DNA of 64,000 nt from an uncultured Clostridia bacterium (GCA_937894515.1 CALCRH010000259.1:6554-70553); one strand, 5' to 3'. Positions 43,346 through 51,868 are shown, counted from the first letter of the stretch. The notes: generated by a model from the letters alone, not told the origin. Numbers and translations are program-made.

Positions 43346-43373
43346 TTGCATTTCTCAAAATATCTGATATAAT
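43346..43373 (+). promoter_or_regulatory. Promoter of the LysR-type gene
   Basis: TTGCAT (43346-43351), a 16-base spacer and a perfect TATAAT (43368-43373), 54 bases before the start. Divergent from the rimM-side operon. Confidence 0.65.
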
Positions 43374-43427
43374 TATTTTCAATGGTAGGAGAAAAAGATA
43401 TTAGTTGTTCTTATATGAGGTATTTCT

Positions 43428-44315
43428 ATGTCTGTTAAGTTGGAATTATACAAAGTTTTCAAGGAGGTGGCTGAGGCAGGCAATATCACCGCCGCTGCTC
43501 AGGCCTTGTATATCAGCCAATCCGCCGTCAGTCAGAGCATCAAGCAGTTGGAAAGTGAGCTGCAGACCCGTCTGTTCTCCCGCAACAGCCGCGGTGTTTC
43601 TCTGACCGGTGAGGGAAAGATGCTCTATGAGTATGTCCGCAACGCCATGGGTCTTCTGGAAACCGGCGAGGCCAAGCTGAGCCAGACCCGTGAACTGCAG
43701 ATGGGCCAGCTGACCATCGGCGCCAGCGATACTGTCACCAGTCAGTTCCTTCTCCCCTTTTTGGATGCGTTTCACCACCAGTATCCCGCCATTCATATCC
43801 GCATTATCTCCGGCCGCAGCGGCAAAGTGCTGAGCCTGCTGCAGTCCGGTAAGGTGGATATTGCCTTTGCCAGCACCCCCAACGAAGAGGGATTCGAGAC
43901 CTGTTCCTGCTTTGCTACCCACTCGATCTTTGTGGCAGGTGCCAAGTATCCCTGCGATTTTGAGCATGTCTATACCCTGGAGGAGATCGCGGCATTCCCC
44001 CTGATCCTGCTGGAGCGGAAGGCCTCCTCCCGCATCTATTTGGAAAAGTTCTTTTTGCAGAACGGTCAGCATCTCAAGCCGGAAATCGAATTGGGTGCCC
44101 GGAGTCTTCTGGTGGATCTGGCCACCATTGGCTTCGGTGTGGCGGGTGTTACCGAGGAATTCGTGCAGAAAGAGCTGGCAGACGGCCGTCTGCGTAAGCT
44201 GAAAACCACTTTTGATATTCCCCGGCGCAGTGTGGATATGTGTATTCTCAAGGGGGTCCCCCAGTCCGCCGCTGCCCAGCGATTTGTGGATTTCGTAAAA
44301 TCGAAAAAACTGTAA
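43428..44315 (+). CDS. LysR-family transcriptional regulator
   Basis: A 295-aa regulator. The N-terminal winged helix is clear: YKVFKEVAEAGNITAAAQAL, then ISQSAVSQSIKQLESELQTRLF and a wing at RNSRGVSLTGEG. The effector domain follows, with GQLTIGASDTVTSQFLLPFL and the two-lobed layout of LTTRs. These usually control a neighbouring or divergent gene in response to a small metabolite. The adjacent xpt-guaA purine genes lie downstream after a hairpin block, so a link to them is not certain. Confidence 0.93.
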   Translation: MSVKLELYKVFKEVAEAGNITAAAQALYISQSAVSQSIKQLESELQTRLFSRNSRGVSLTGEGKMLYEYVRNAMGLLETGEAKLSQTRELQMGQLTIGASDTVTSQFLLPFLDAFHHQYPAIHIRIISGRSGKVLSLLQSGKVDIAFASTPNEEGFETCSCFATHSIFVAGAKYPCDFEHVYTLEEIAAFPLILLERKASSRIYLEKFFLQNGQHLKPEIELGARSLLVDLATIGFGVAGVTEEFVQKELADGRLRKLKTTFDIPRRSVDMCILKGVPQSAAAQRFVDFVKSKKL

Positions 44316-44335
44316 AACTTTCCCAAAGTTTTCCG

Positions 44336-44445
44336 CCATTTGCCGGTTTTCTTCTCCCAATCGGCAAATTGGACAAATCCGGGAAAAAAACGGCAAAAAA
44401 GTTTTCCGTTTTTGCCTGTTGCCGATTTTTCTTTTTTGGCGCATA
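44336..44445 (+). terminator. Hairpin block between the LysR gene and xpt
   Basis: Two stems are visible: ATTTGCCG/CGGCAAAT (44337-44368) and GGCAAAAA/TTTTTGCC near 44392-44416, followed by the T-rich CGATTTTTCTTTTTT. The second resembles a terminator for the LysR gene or an attenuator for xpt. The conserved core of a purine riboswitch was looked for and not seen. Confidence 0.45.
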
Positions 44446-44503
44446 TTATACAAAATAGTATTTTAATTTAAAATTTAAAAGCATCATCAGGAGGAGTCTC
44501 GCT

Positions 44504-45085
44504 ATGCAAGAGTTAAAAGACCGCATTGCCCGCGAAGGGAAAGTCCTGCCCGGCAATATCGTAAAAATTGACGGCTTTATGAACCATCTGGTGGATACCG
44601 ACCTGATGCGAAATATTGCCCGGGAATTTGCCCGGCGGTTCGACCTTTCCCAGGTGACCCGCGTCCTCACCGCAGAGGCCAGCGGCATCGCTTTGGCCAC
44701 CATCTGCGCCGATACCTTCGGCGTACCCATGCTGTTTGCCAAGAAGGCTAAGAGCGACAACATCGAAAGCGGCTTGTACCAGAGCGAGGTATTCTCTTAT
44801 ACATACAAGAAGAAGGTGACCCTTCTGGTCTCCAACGAGTGGCTGGGGCCCAATGATAAAGTCCTCATCATAGACGATTTCATGGCCAACGGTTACGCCA
44901 TGCAGGGTCTGGTGGACATTGTTAAGGCCGCCGGTGCTGAGCTGGTCGGTATCGGCGTGGCAGTGGAAAAGGGCTTCCAGGGCGGCGGCGACAAGTTCCG
45001 CGCCATGCCCGATGTCAATTATCAGGCTTTGGCTGTTATCGAAAAAGCAGACGAAAACGGTATTATTTTCAGGGAGGATGACTAA
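44504..45085 (+). CDS. xpt: Xanthine phosphoribosyltransferase
   Basis: A 193-aa purine salvage enzyme that makes XMP from xanthine and PRPP. It begins MQELKDRIAREGKVLPGNIVK, split here by GFMNHLVDTDLM, and has TAEASGIALATICADTFGVP and the PRPP loop VLIIDDFMANGYAM, matching Bacillus Xpt. An AGGAGGAG site precedes the ATG. guaA, which converts XMP to GMP, starts one base after the stop, so the pair forms a two-step route from xanthine to GMP. Confidence 0.95.
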   Translation: MQELKDRIAREGKVLPGNIVKIDGFMNHLVDTDLMRNIAREFARRFDLSQVTRVLTAEASGIALATICADTFGVPMLFAKKAKSDNIESGLYQSEVFSYTYKKKVTLLVSNEWLGPNDKVLIIDDFMANGYAMQGLVDIVKAAGAELVGIGVAVEKGFQGGGDKFRAMPDVNYQALAVIEKADENGIIFREDD

Positions 45086-45086
45086 A

Positions 45087-46061
45087 ATGGAGAAAAGACC
45101 CGAATCCATGGCACGTATCAATACCCCCGCTTTGGCGGAGGCGTTTATCACCGAGCAGATCGCGGCGATCCGTTCCCAAGTCGGCGACAAGAAAGTTCTG
45201 CTGGCTCTTTCCGGCGGTGTAGACTCCAGTGTAGTGGCCGCTCTGCTGATCAAGGCCATCGGCAAGCAGCTGGTCTGCGTCCACGTCAACCACGGTCTTT
45301 TGCGTAAGGGGGAGCCCGAGCAGGTCATCGAGGTGTTCCGCAACCAGATGGGCGCCGAGCTGATCTATGTAGATGCTGCCGACCGTTTCCTGGACAAGCT
45401 GGCCGGTGTCAGCGATCCCGAGAGCAAGCGCAAGATCATCGGCAAGGAGTTCATTGATGTCTTTGCTGAGGAGGCCAAGAAGCTGCAGGGCGTAGCATTT
45501 CTGGCACAGGGTACCATCTATCCCGATATTCTGGAATCCAACGGCATCAAGAGCCACCACAATGTAGGCGGTCTGCCGGAGGATCTGAACTTTGAGCTGG
45601 TGGAGCCGGTGAAGTTCCTCTATAAGGACGAGGTCCGCGTGGTGGGTACCGCGTTGGGTCTGCCCGACAGCATGGTCTACCGTCAGCCCTTCCCCGGTCC
45701 CGGTCTGGGTGTCCGCTGCGTGGGCGCCATCACCCGTGACCGTCTGGAAGCTGTCCGGGAAAGCGATGCCATTCTCCGGGAAGAGTTCGCTAAGAACGGC
45801 CTGCAGGGCAAGGTCTGGCAGTACTTCACCGTAGTGCCCGACTTCAAGTCCACCGGCATTACCGATGGAAAGCGCACCGATGCCTGGCCCGTCATCATCC
45901 GTGCGGTGAACACCGTGGATGCCATGACCGCCACCGTGGAAAACGTCCCCTTCGAGCTGCTGCAGCATATCACCATGCGCATCACCGCCGAGGTCAAGGG
46001 CGTTAACCGCTGCCTGTACGACCTGACCCCCAAGGGACCCGCCACCATCGAATATGAATAA
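45087..46061 (+). CDS. guaA: GMP synthase, ATP-pyrophosphatase and dimerisation domains only
   Basis: A 324-aa protein matching the C-terminal two thirds of GuaA. The ATP-PPase loop is LALSGGVDSSVVAALL, followed by VNHGLLRKGE and AQGTIYPDILES, and the GMP-synthase C-terminal domain has YRQPFPGPGLGVRC and GPATIEYE. The N-terminal class-I glutaminase (about 190 aa) is absent: the ATG at 45087 with GGGAGG upstream begins about 35 residues before the ATP-PPase loop. It may use free ammonia or a separate glutaminase subunit, as archaeal GuaAa/GuaAb do; none is in the window. Coupled to xpt. Confidence 0.93.
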   Translation: MEKRPESMARINTPALAEAFITEQIAAIRSQVGDKKVLLALSGGVDSSVVAALLIKAIGKQLVCVHVNHGLLRKGEPEQVIEVFRNQMGAELIYVDAADRFLDKLAGVSDPESKRKIIGKEFIDVFAEEAKKLQGVAFLAQGTIYPDILESNGIKSHHNVGGLPEDLNFELVEPVKFLYKDEVRVVGTALGLPDSMVYRQPFPGPGLGVRCVGAITRDRLEAVRESDAILREEFAKNGLQGKVWQYFTVVPDFKSTGITDGKRTDAWPVIIRAVNTVDAMTATVENVPFELLQHITMRITAEVKGVNRCLYDLTPKGPATIEYE

Positions 46062-46062
46062 A

Positions 46063-46102
46063 GCATAAGAAAAGACACCCTCCCGGGTGTCTTTTCTTAT
46101 GC
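46063..46102. terminator. Bidirectional terminator between guaA and rqcH
   Basis: A long stem of about 17 bp, GCATAAGAAAAGACACC with GGTGTCTTTTCTTATGC, around a CTCCC-type loop. It ends guaA and overlaps the last two codons and stop of the convergent rqcH. Confidence 0.85.
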
Positions 46103-47815
46103 TTTCAGACGCTTGACCAGTTCCTCGTCCGGCTCAGCCAATATGGTTTGATACACGGTATAAACCACCATGCCCGGACGGCTGCCGGCAGGCTTTTTCA
46201 CATACTTCACCGGTGTGTAGTCCACCGGCACTTTACTCCCCTCTTTTCCCTGGGAATACCACGCCGCCAAAGCTGCCGCCTCATATAGGCTCTGCTGATC
46301 CGGCTGGGTGCCCTCGGTACAGAGAATTACATGGGAGCCGTGTATCTTCTGGGTATGGAGCCAGATATCCCACTTCTGTGCTGTCTTGGTGGTCAGCTTG
46401 TCGTTTTGTGCGTTGTTCCGGCCCACCAGGATCCGTAGTCCCGCTGTGGAGCGAAACTCCCGGGGTTTGGACTGCCGCTGAAATCCCGCCTGCTTTTTTC
46501 CGCTCCGGCGGAGATATCCGCCCTCGGTCAGCTCGGCGCGAATGTCGTTAAAATCCTGCTCACTTTCCGCCTGGGCAATTTCCTGCACCACGCTTTCCAG
46601 ATAGGTCAATTCCGCCCTGCCCTTTACCATCTGCTCGGTCAGGATCTTCTCGGCGGTTTTTGCTTTGGTGTACTGCTTGAAATACCGCGCCGCATTCTCT
46701 TGAGGAGAAAGCCGTACATCCAAGGGGATCTCCACCTGGGGACACCCCTCTTCGTAGTAGTTTTCTACCGTCACCCGGGACTGACCCCGCTCCATGCGAT
46801 AGAAATTTGCCGTCAGCAGTTCGCCGCAGATTCGGTACTTCTCGCGGTTTTGGGTCTGTGCATACTCCTTTTCCTGCATGGCAAGCCGGCGCCGCACGCG
46901 GTTTACCGCGTTGGTCGCCGTTTTCAGCAGATCCTGTCCCTTTTGTCTGACCCTCTCGGCCTGTTCCCGCTCTGCATAGAAACGGTCCAGCATAGCCGAA
47001 AAGCTGTCGCAGATCTTTCCTTGTGCATACTGTTCATACTGCTCCAGCGCTTCGTAAGAGAAGTCTATGGGCTTTCCGTTTCGCTCTAAAAGGACCGGGA
47101 CAAACTGGTTTTCCCTTACCTGCTTTTGCCAGACGGCAAAGCTGTCCCAAAGCCGCACATCACCGCGCTGTACCTCTACCGTTCTATAGGCGCGATAGAC
47201 GATCTCCCGGGCTACCAGCGGAGAAATGGCTGTAAAGGTATCCAGCAGCCACTTTTCCGGTGTCTGCTCGGTCAACAGGGATAAAAAGTCCTCTTTCTCA
47301 ATCGTCAGCGGGTTCTTTTGTCCCCGGGCAGGCGGCAGATGGTAGTAGAGTCCCGGCATGACCTGCCGTTCCTCGGACATTTCAAAATCCACCCGGCGCA
47401 TACAGTCGATGATCCGTCCATCCCTGCCGCACAGGATCAGGTTGGCGTGCCGTCCCATCAGTTCCAGAATCAGAGAAAAGCGGCTCTGTTCCCCCAGTTC
47501 ATCGGTAGCTTCGATGGTAATGGTCACCACACGTTCCAGAGGAGTCTGCTCCATGCTGACAATACGGCCAGACGCCAAATATTTCCGTAAAAGCATGCAG
47601 AACATGGGGGGCTGGGAGGGATTGTCCCGCAGAATCTCCGTCAGGTGCAGACGGGGCTGATTGGGACTGGCACACAGCAAAAGGCGCTTGTTGCCACGCA
47701 GCAAAAGCACCACCTGATCCCGGGCGGGCTGCTGGATCTTCTCGATCCGGCTTCCCTCGACCAGTGGTGCGATCTCTTGGACGACTGCCTGCAGGCAGAT
47801 GGCATCCAGCGGCAT
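46097..47815 (-). CDS. rqcH: Ribosome quality-control protein RqcH (NFACT/FbpA family)
   Basis: A 572-aa NFACT protein. RqcH binds stalled 50S-peptidyl-tRNA complexes and recruits tRNA-Ala to add C-terminal alanine tails. The NFACT-N domain starts DAICLQAVVQEIAPLVEGSRI and includes LILELMGRHANLIL. A coiled coil covers about 270-440. The NFACT-R region shows LRILVGRNNAQND and WLHTQKIHGSHVIL. It was long annotated as fibronectin-binding protein. It lies four bases after mrnC on the same strand. Confidence 0.93.
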   Translation of the reverse strand: MPLDAICLQAVVQEIAPLVEGSRIEKIQQPARDQVVLLLRGNKRLLLCASPNQPRLHLTEILRDNPSQPPMFCMLLRKYLASGRIVSMEQTPLERVVTITIEATDELGEQSRFSLILELMGRHANLILCGRDGRIIDCMRRVDFEMSEERQVMPGLYYHLPPARGQKNPLTIEKEDFLSLLTEQTPEKWLLDTFTAISPLVAREIVYRAYRTVEVQRGDVRLWDSFAVWQKQVRENQFVPVLLERNGKPIDFSYEALEQYEQYAQGKICDSFSAMLDRFYAEREQAERVRQKGQDLLKTATNAVNRVRRRLAMQEKEYAQTQNREKYRICGELLTANFYRMERGQSRVTVENYYEEGCPQVEIPLDVRLSPQENAARYFKQYTKAKTAEKILTEQMVKGRAELTYLESVVQEIAQAESEQDFNDIRAELTEGGYLRRSGKKQAGFQRQSKPREFRSTAGLRILVGRNNAQNDKLTTKTAQKWDIWLHTQKIHGSHVILCTEGTQPDQQSLYEAAALAAWYSQGKEGSKVPVDYTPVKYVKKPAGSRPGMVVYTVYQTILAEPDEELVKRLKA

Positions 47816-47819
47816 GGTG

Positions 47820-48221
47820 TTATTCCTCCATCATTACGCAAAATAGGGTGTTGATCCGCTCTTTCTCCCCCCGTAGATACAGCCAGCCGAACAGAGTCTC
47901 CAATGCGGTAGCCTGCTGATACTCGCTGCGGCTGGCATGGGCGGGAATGGAGTTCACATTGGCGTTGCGGCCACGCTTGAATACGGCGCTCTCCTCTTCA
48001 TTGAGCAGCGGCAGGATCTTCTCGCTGAGCGCTGCCTGTTTCGGCGCGCAAACCCGTTCAACGGTGGCGCGATGCAGACCTTTGCCGGTGGCTTTCCCAT
48101 TGGCACAGAGATAGGTGCGTACCAGCAGTTCGTATACCGCATCACCCAAATGGGCAAGGCCTATCGTGCTGATCCCCCGAATTTCATCAGGGGAAAGTGT
48201 GATTTCAAAGTAATCGTTCAT
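47820..48221 (-). CDS. mrnC: Mini-ribonuclease 3
   Basis: A 133-aa RNase III catalytic domain without the RNA-binding domain; Mini-III matures the 23S rRNA ends in Firmicutes. The catalytic motif region GLAHLGDAVYELLVR holds the Asp, and the second acidic site is in ATALETLFGWLYL. The KRGRNANVNSIPAHAS stretch is characteristic of the family. It is followed directly by rqcH. Confidence 0.95.
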   Translation of the reverse strand: MNDYFEITLSPDEIRGISTIGLAHLGDAVYELLVRTYLCANGKATGKGLHRATVERVCAPKQAALSEKILPLLNEEESAVFKRGRNANVNSIPAHASRSEYQQATALETLFGWLYLRGEKERINTLFCVMMEE

Positions 48222-48354
48222 TCGATATCCCCGCTTTCAAACTGGCTTTATTATAGGTTTACCGTTTGGGAAATGTCAAGTTTGTTTCGCTTTCTCCCTG
48301 GAAGAAATTCGCAGAACAGGATCTATATTTCAGCAGAAACTGTGTCTCCTTTTC

Positions 48355-48383
48355 TTGACACTTATGGCAGCAGTTGCTATGAT
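48355..48383 (+). promoter_or_regulatory. Promoter of the CFI-box protein gene
   Basis: A perfect TTGACA (48355-48360), a 17-base spacer and TATGAT (48378-48383), 71 bases before the start. Confidence 0.7.
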
Positions 48384-48454
48384 AAAAGTGTTCGATCGGT
48401 TCTCGCATTACCGGGAAAACCGATTTCATTTACAGATAAAACGAAAGGCTGCAC

Positions 48455-49261
48455 ATGAAAACACCTGCGAAAATTATTGTAATCGTTTTGACGCTACTCC
48501 TTGTTCTGGGAGCAATACCTTTCTTTGCCGCTCCGACTCGTGCCGAGGCAAAGGACGGGTCCCTGACGGTCACGCTGGAAAGCGACAAAACATACATAGC
48601 CAAAAATACACTCTATGTCCGGCTGAAGTTATCCGGAGATAAAATCTACGGTATTTCCGGCGAATTACTCTATTCCGATGAGTTGTCGCTCTTATTGGGA
48701 ACGGGCTACAACGGGTGGACATTTGAACGGAATGGTGACATCTTTTGCACCTACGGAACATCTCCGCTGGAAAGCGAGACGGAGGTGTTGCAGCTCGCCT
48801 TTTATGTGTCTTCTTCGGCATTGGCAGGAAGCCCTGTTTCCGTGACTTTGCAAAACCTGAAAATATCCAACGGCGAAACGGACAGCACGCCGATGCGCCT
48901 TGACTTGCCCCAAATCAACGTAGCCAATGGGACAAAGGACACTGCCGTAAAAACAATTCCCTGGGACAGCACCACAGATGATGATGTTTCCGGCGGTTGC
49001 TATGTTGCCACAGCAGTCTACGGCTCTTACGATTGCCCGGAGGTCTGGACTCTTAGACGGTATCGCGATGAGACATTGGCAAAAACCTGGTATGGCAGAG
49101 CCTTTGTCCATACCTATTACGCCGTCAGCCCCACTTTGGTGAAATGGTTTGGTCAGGCCGATTGGTTTAAGGCCCTATGGCGTAAACCCCTGGATCGCAT
49201 GGTGGCAGCATTGAATGCCGAAGGGGTGGCCAATACACCCTATCAGGATACCGTTTGGTAA
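48455..49261 (+). CDS. Secreted protein with cohesin-like domain and CFI-box C-terminal segment
   Basis: 268 aa. A signal peptide (IIVIVLTLLLVLGAIPFFA) is followed by a region of about 135 residues with the beta-rich layout of cohesin-like folds (GSLTVTLESDK, KIYGISGELLYSDELSLLLG, VSVTLQNLKISNGE). After a short acidic linker comes CYVATAVYGSYDCPEV with RRYRDETLAKTWYGRAFV and YYAVSPTLVKWFG, the CFI-box C-terminal motif found in proteins of many Clostridia. Its function is not established; the motif is thought to be a sorting or processing site. It has its own promoter and terminator. The cohesin-like fold is notable because dockerin and cohesin modules occur 4-7 kb away. Confidence 0.75.
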   Translation: MKTPAKIIVIVLTLLLVLGAIPFFAAPTRAEAKDGSLTVTLESDKTYIAKNTLYVRLKLSGDKIYGISGELLYSDELSLLLGTGYNGWTFERNGDIFCTYGTSPLESETEVLQLAFYVSSSALAGSPVSVTLQNLKISNGETDSTPMRLDLPQINVANGTKDTAVKTIPWDSTTDDDVSGGCYVATAVYGSYDCPEVWTLRRYRDETLAKTWYGRAFVHTYYAVSPTLVKWFGQADWFKALWRKPLDRMVAALNAEGVANTPYQDTVW

Positions 49262-49370
49262 CAAAGAGGATATAGAAAAGTATATTCGGAAATGGACAAA
49301 TCTGAAAAACTACCCAGTTCAACTAACCGACAGCACTTCCGGTTCTCCGGAATATCAAACGGCTTTTCAT

Positions 49371-49405
49371 CCTCTGCGATTTCGGCAGAGGTTTTTCTTT
49401 TTTTG
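49371..49405 (+). terminator. Terminator after the CFI-box protein gene
   Basis: CCTCTGC pairs with GCAGAGG around a short loop and is followed by TTTTTCTTTTTTT. The rest of the stretch to 49551 shows no clear feature. Confidence 0.8.
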
Positions 49406-49551
49406 ATTGGTAAATTGTAAAATGAAATTGAAACATAAAAGAAATACACAGCGATGGAAATCTGTTAGAATATAGTTGCTACACTCAAATCTGACAGAAG
49501 GAGCCCATTGCTTTCCAACAAAGCATTAATTTCGACATTTCAAAGCGGTAT

Positions 49552-49616
49552 ACTTGATGTATGACAAGCTAAAGTGTAGCAAACTACTTGACATACGACA
49601 AGTAGTTTGCTACGAT
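49552..49616 (+). promoter_or_regulatory. Promoter with palindromic operator of the HipA-like cassette
   Basis: TTGACA (49588-49593), a 17-base spacer and TACGAT (49611-49616) form the promoter. A perfect 15-bp inverted repeat, GTAGCAAACTACTTG with its complement (49576-49613, eight-base centre), covers the -35 box and spacer. A 17-mer around the -35 box (49586-49602) is repeated upstream at 49552-49568 with three mismatches. This is the layout expected for autoregulation by a DNA-binding antitoxin; the HTH protein encoded second in the operon is the obvious candidate. Confidence 0.75.
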
Positions 49617-49635
49617 ATGGGCGAGGTGAAAGACT

Positions 49636-50457
49636 ATGCGCAACCAACTGATCAAAGAAAAGCAGGATCTGACTCATCTGTCCTGGTCTATATATCGCAG
49701 CTCATCCGGAACAGCCGGTTCCTTTCTGAAAGCATATTCTGAGTTGGGTGGCAAGAAAACATACTACAAGCTTTCCAACTTCGATAAGGTCAACGGCGTG
49801 ATTGGTCATGAGTGCGTCAATGAACTAATTGTAGATCGACTGATGACGATTCTTGGCATTCCGCATCTTGAGTATCAGCTGATTCATGCAGATGTGCTGG
49901 TGGATGGCAAAATCCATGATGTTTATTTGTGCGCCTCTGCGGATTTCAAAGCCCCTGGTGAAAGCAAAACCGCATTGGATGCCTACCAGAAGGCCGAGGG
50001 AAACGCCAAGGAATCTGCTCTTGATTTTTGTATCCGCAACGGTTGGGAAGACTATATTTATCAGATGCTTGTGGTTGACTTTCTGACTTTGAATCGAGAC
50101 CGTCACGGTGCGAACATTGAAGTTCTGAAGAACAGCCGCAGAAGAACCATTCGCTTAGCGCCTTTGTTTGATCACGGGCTGTCTTTTCTCTGCCGTTCCA
50201 CGCAGGAGCAGTTTGCAACCTTTGATGTAATGCAGGATTTGCCATGTAATAACTATATCGGCTCCCGGTCAGCTTGGGAGAACCTGAAGTTGATTCCCAC
50301 AGAAAAACTGCCGAGGCTGAATCCGCTACAGGAAAATGACCGTGATACCATTATGGAAGGTTTAGAGGGTGTCATCCCCCAAGTGTTTCAGGACAAGATC
50401 TGGGAAATGATTTGGAAAAGATGGTGTGCTTATGAAGATTTTTGCCATTCGAGATGA
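49636..50457 (+). CDS. HipA-like serine/threonine kinase-fold protein (putative toxin)
   Basis: A 273-aa protein corresponding to a single HipA-type kinase domain. Visible features are a glycine/serine loop (SSSGTAGSFLKAY, 22-34), the nucleotide lysine in TYYKLSNFD (about 45), the catalytic loop LNRDRHGANIEVL (152-164, Asp155, Asn160) and the Mg-binding PLFDHGLSF (Asp179). HipA kinases phosphorylate glutamyl- or tryptophanyl-tRNA synthetase and halt growth; the target here is unknown. GAGGTGAAAG precedes the ATG. The next gene overlaps its end. A classical small HipB gene is not present upstream. Confidence 0.85.
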   Translation: MRNQLIKEKQDLTHLSWSIYRSSSGTAGSFLKAYSELGGKKTYYKLSNFDKVNGVIGHECVNELIVDRLMTILGIPHLEYQLIHADVLVDGKIHDVYLCASADFKAPGESKTALDAYQKAEGNAKESALDFCIRNGWEDYIYQMLVVDFLTLNRDRHGANIEVLKNSRRRTIRLAPLFDHGLSFLCRSTQEQFATFDVMQDLPCNNYIGSRSAWENLKLIPTEKLPRLNPLQENDRDTIMEGLEGVIPQVFQDKIWEMIWKRWCAYEDFCHSR

Positions 50458-51247
50458 ATCCGCGCAAATTCAGAAAGACCTTGCCTACCTGCTCTATTAC
50501 GAGCTGGAAAAGCGTTTTTATATTGAGCTTCCAGATAACGCAGACCCTTGGGAAACCCCGCTGCTCCTGGATTCCTTTGCCAAGCGCGGCGAAAAGACTG
50601 TAAACTCCTACTGGAGCCAGATCTGGGTCCAGCAGCGAATTATCCCAGCAGATCGGCAGAACTTAGGCCAGATCCTCCGAGATAATGGTCTGAAAGAATA
50701 TGATGAATTTGAATTGCTGATGCTTGCCAAGGGCCGCTGCGCGCAGGACGATTTCTATCTTGTTCCACTAATCGAGGCCGATCTTCCCACGGAAATTGTG
50801 AAACGGTTTGAAACCAGAATAGAAGATGTGCTGCCTCTGGATGACTATTGTCTGCTGGTATTCTTCCGGGATGGCACAGTGAAAAAGTGTGATTTGAAAA
50901 CTCACTTTGAAAAGACTGCTGCGTTCAATATTTTGTTGAAAAAGCCGGAGTATTTTGCTTCGGTGCAGATGCTGACCGGCGGCTATGGCGTTTTCTGGGA
51001 CGTAAATATGACCGTCACCGATACCATGCTTTATCGGGTCGGTAAAAAAGTGCCGCTGAGCATGTCTGATTTCAAAAACTTCGTGGTTCAGCGGGTCATT
51101 AACGCCACAGAAGCAGCAGGGCTTTTGAACTGCTCTCGTCAGAATGTAATGGAACTAACAAAACGCGGTAAGCTACACCCTATTAAGACTTCTGAGCGAA
51201 ATACCCTGTACCTGAAAAGTGAAGTGCTAAAAAGAAATTGGCAATAA
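50432..51247 (+). CDS. DUF2442/HTH-domain partner of the HipA-like kinase (putative antitoxin/regulator)
   Basis: 271 aa. The first 115 residues have no recognised fold but are helix-rich. A middle segment (VLPLDDYCLLVFFRDGTVKKCDL, split by the FEKTAAFN stretch, to GYGVFWDVNMTVTD) resembles DUF2442. The end (NATEAAGLLNCSRQNVMELTKRGKL) is a clear helix-turn-helix of the excisionase/MerR-like kind, followed by YLKSEVLK. It overlaps the kinase gene by 26 bases. GTG at 50426 is a possible alternative start. By position and DNA-binding domain it is the likely antitoxin and autorepressor acting on the palindrome at 49576-49613; that is inference. Confidence 0.75.
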   Translation: MKIFAIRDESAQIQKDLAYLLYYELEKRFYIELPDNADPWETPLLLDSFAKRGEKTVNSYWSQIWVQQRIIPADRQNLGQILRDNGLKEYDEFELLMLAKGRCAQDDFYLVPLIEADLPTEIVKRFETRIEDVLPLDDYCLLVFFRDGTVKKCDLKTHFEKTAAFNILLKKPEYFASVQMLTGGYGVFWDVNMTVTDTMLYRVGKKVPLSMSDFKNFVVQRVINATEAAGLLNCSRQNVMELTKRGKLHPIKTSERNTLYLKSEVLKRNWQ

Positions 51248-51300
51248 TAATCAAGACAAATCTTATTCCTTTTATCTCAAGAGAACCATTTGTAGTTACT

Positions 51301-51502
51301 TCCAAGCACGCCATAACCGGCCCCTACAAGGCCAATAAGCCGGATTAAAAAATTTTCCCCTTCTCAGTCCAGAAGGGGAAAATTTTTTGTATCATATGAT
51401 GTGTGAATATGATGTGAAAAAAGCGAGAAAAAGTTTTCTAAAAATTTTTTAAAAATTTTTTTGGATTTACCGAAAATGGGCGAAAAAGTTGCAAAAAACG
51501 CT
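51301..51502 (+). repeat. 202-bp direct repeat, left copy flanking the cobalamin island
   Basis: This copy matches 60871-61072 over exactly the same length without net gaps; the last 140 bases are almost identical. It holds the last 15 codons of a small gene (ending YKANKPD) whose fuller copy is at 60706-60918, a strong hairpin (51347-51388) and an A/T-rich tail. Upstream of 51301 the small gene is missing, so this copy is truncated. From 51503 to 51639 I see only the short inverted repeat TTAGCATA/TATGCTAA (51551-51580). Confidence 0.9.
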
Positions 51503-51639
51503 GTTTTTGAAGGATGCAAAAAGGCACTTTTTTCCTCAATTATGCACGAATTAGCATACTGAAAAAAGAAGATATGCTAAGATGCTGCGAAAAATGAAAA
51601 ATCCCGCATTAAAATGAAAGAACCTACCACTTCCTCCTC

Positions 51640-51668
51640 TTGACAAGATTTAATCGCCGCGATACAAT
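51640..51668 (+). promoter_or_regulatory. Promoter of the cobalamin-uptake operon
   Basis: A perfect TTGACA (51640-51645), a 17-base spacer and TACAAT (51663-51668), directly before the riboswitch. Confidence 0.85.
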
Positions 51669-51689
51669 AAATGCGAAAAGTCAATAACA

Positions 51690-51868
51690 TCTCAAGTGCC
51701 GCAGTTCCGGTAACAGGAACTGACGGAGAATAGGGAACCGGGTGAAAGTCCCGGACGGTACCGCCACTGTAAGCGTGGAGGTTATGCACCAGAAGAAATT
51801 CAACCGCGGAGTGATCCGGAAGGTTGTGCATGACCGGTGAAGCGCAAGTCAGGAGACCTGCTTGAAAT
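51690..51868 (+). promoter_or_regulatory. Cobalamin riboswitch
   Basis: The conserved core is plain to see: GGGAACCGGGTGAAAGTCCC, GGTACCGCCACTGTAAGCG, and the B12 box GCAAGTCAGGAGACCTGC at 51853-51870. These lie in the right order between a promoter and an attenuator hairpin. Such elements bind adenosyl- or methylcobalamin and switch off uptake or synthesis genes when the vitamin is plentiful. The exact 5-prime boundary is estimated. Confidence 0.96.

Noticed and set aside
43446..44453. Minus-strand open frame (335 codons) opposite the LysR gene
   Set aside because: The plus strand carries a textbook LysR HTH, promoter and start.
44316..44503. Possible purine riboswitch upstream of xpt
   Set aside because: The conserved loop and junction sequences of the guanine aptamer were not found; only simple hairpins are present.
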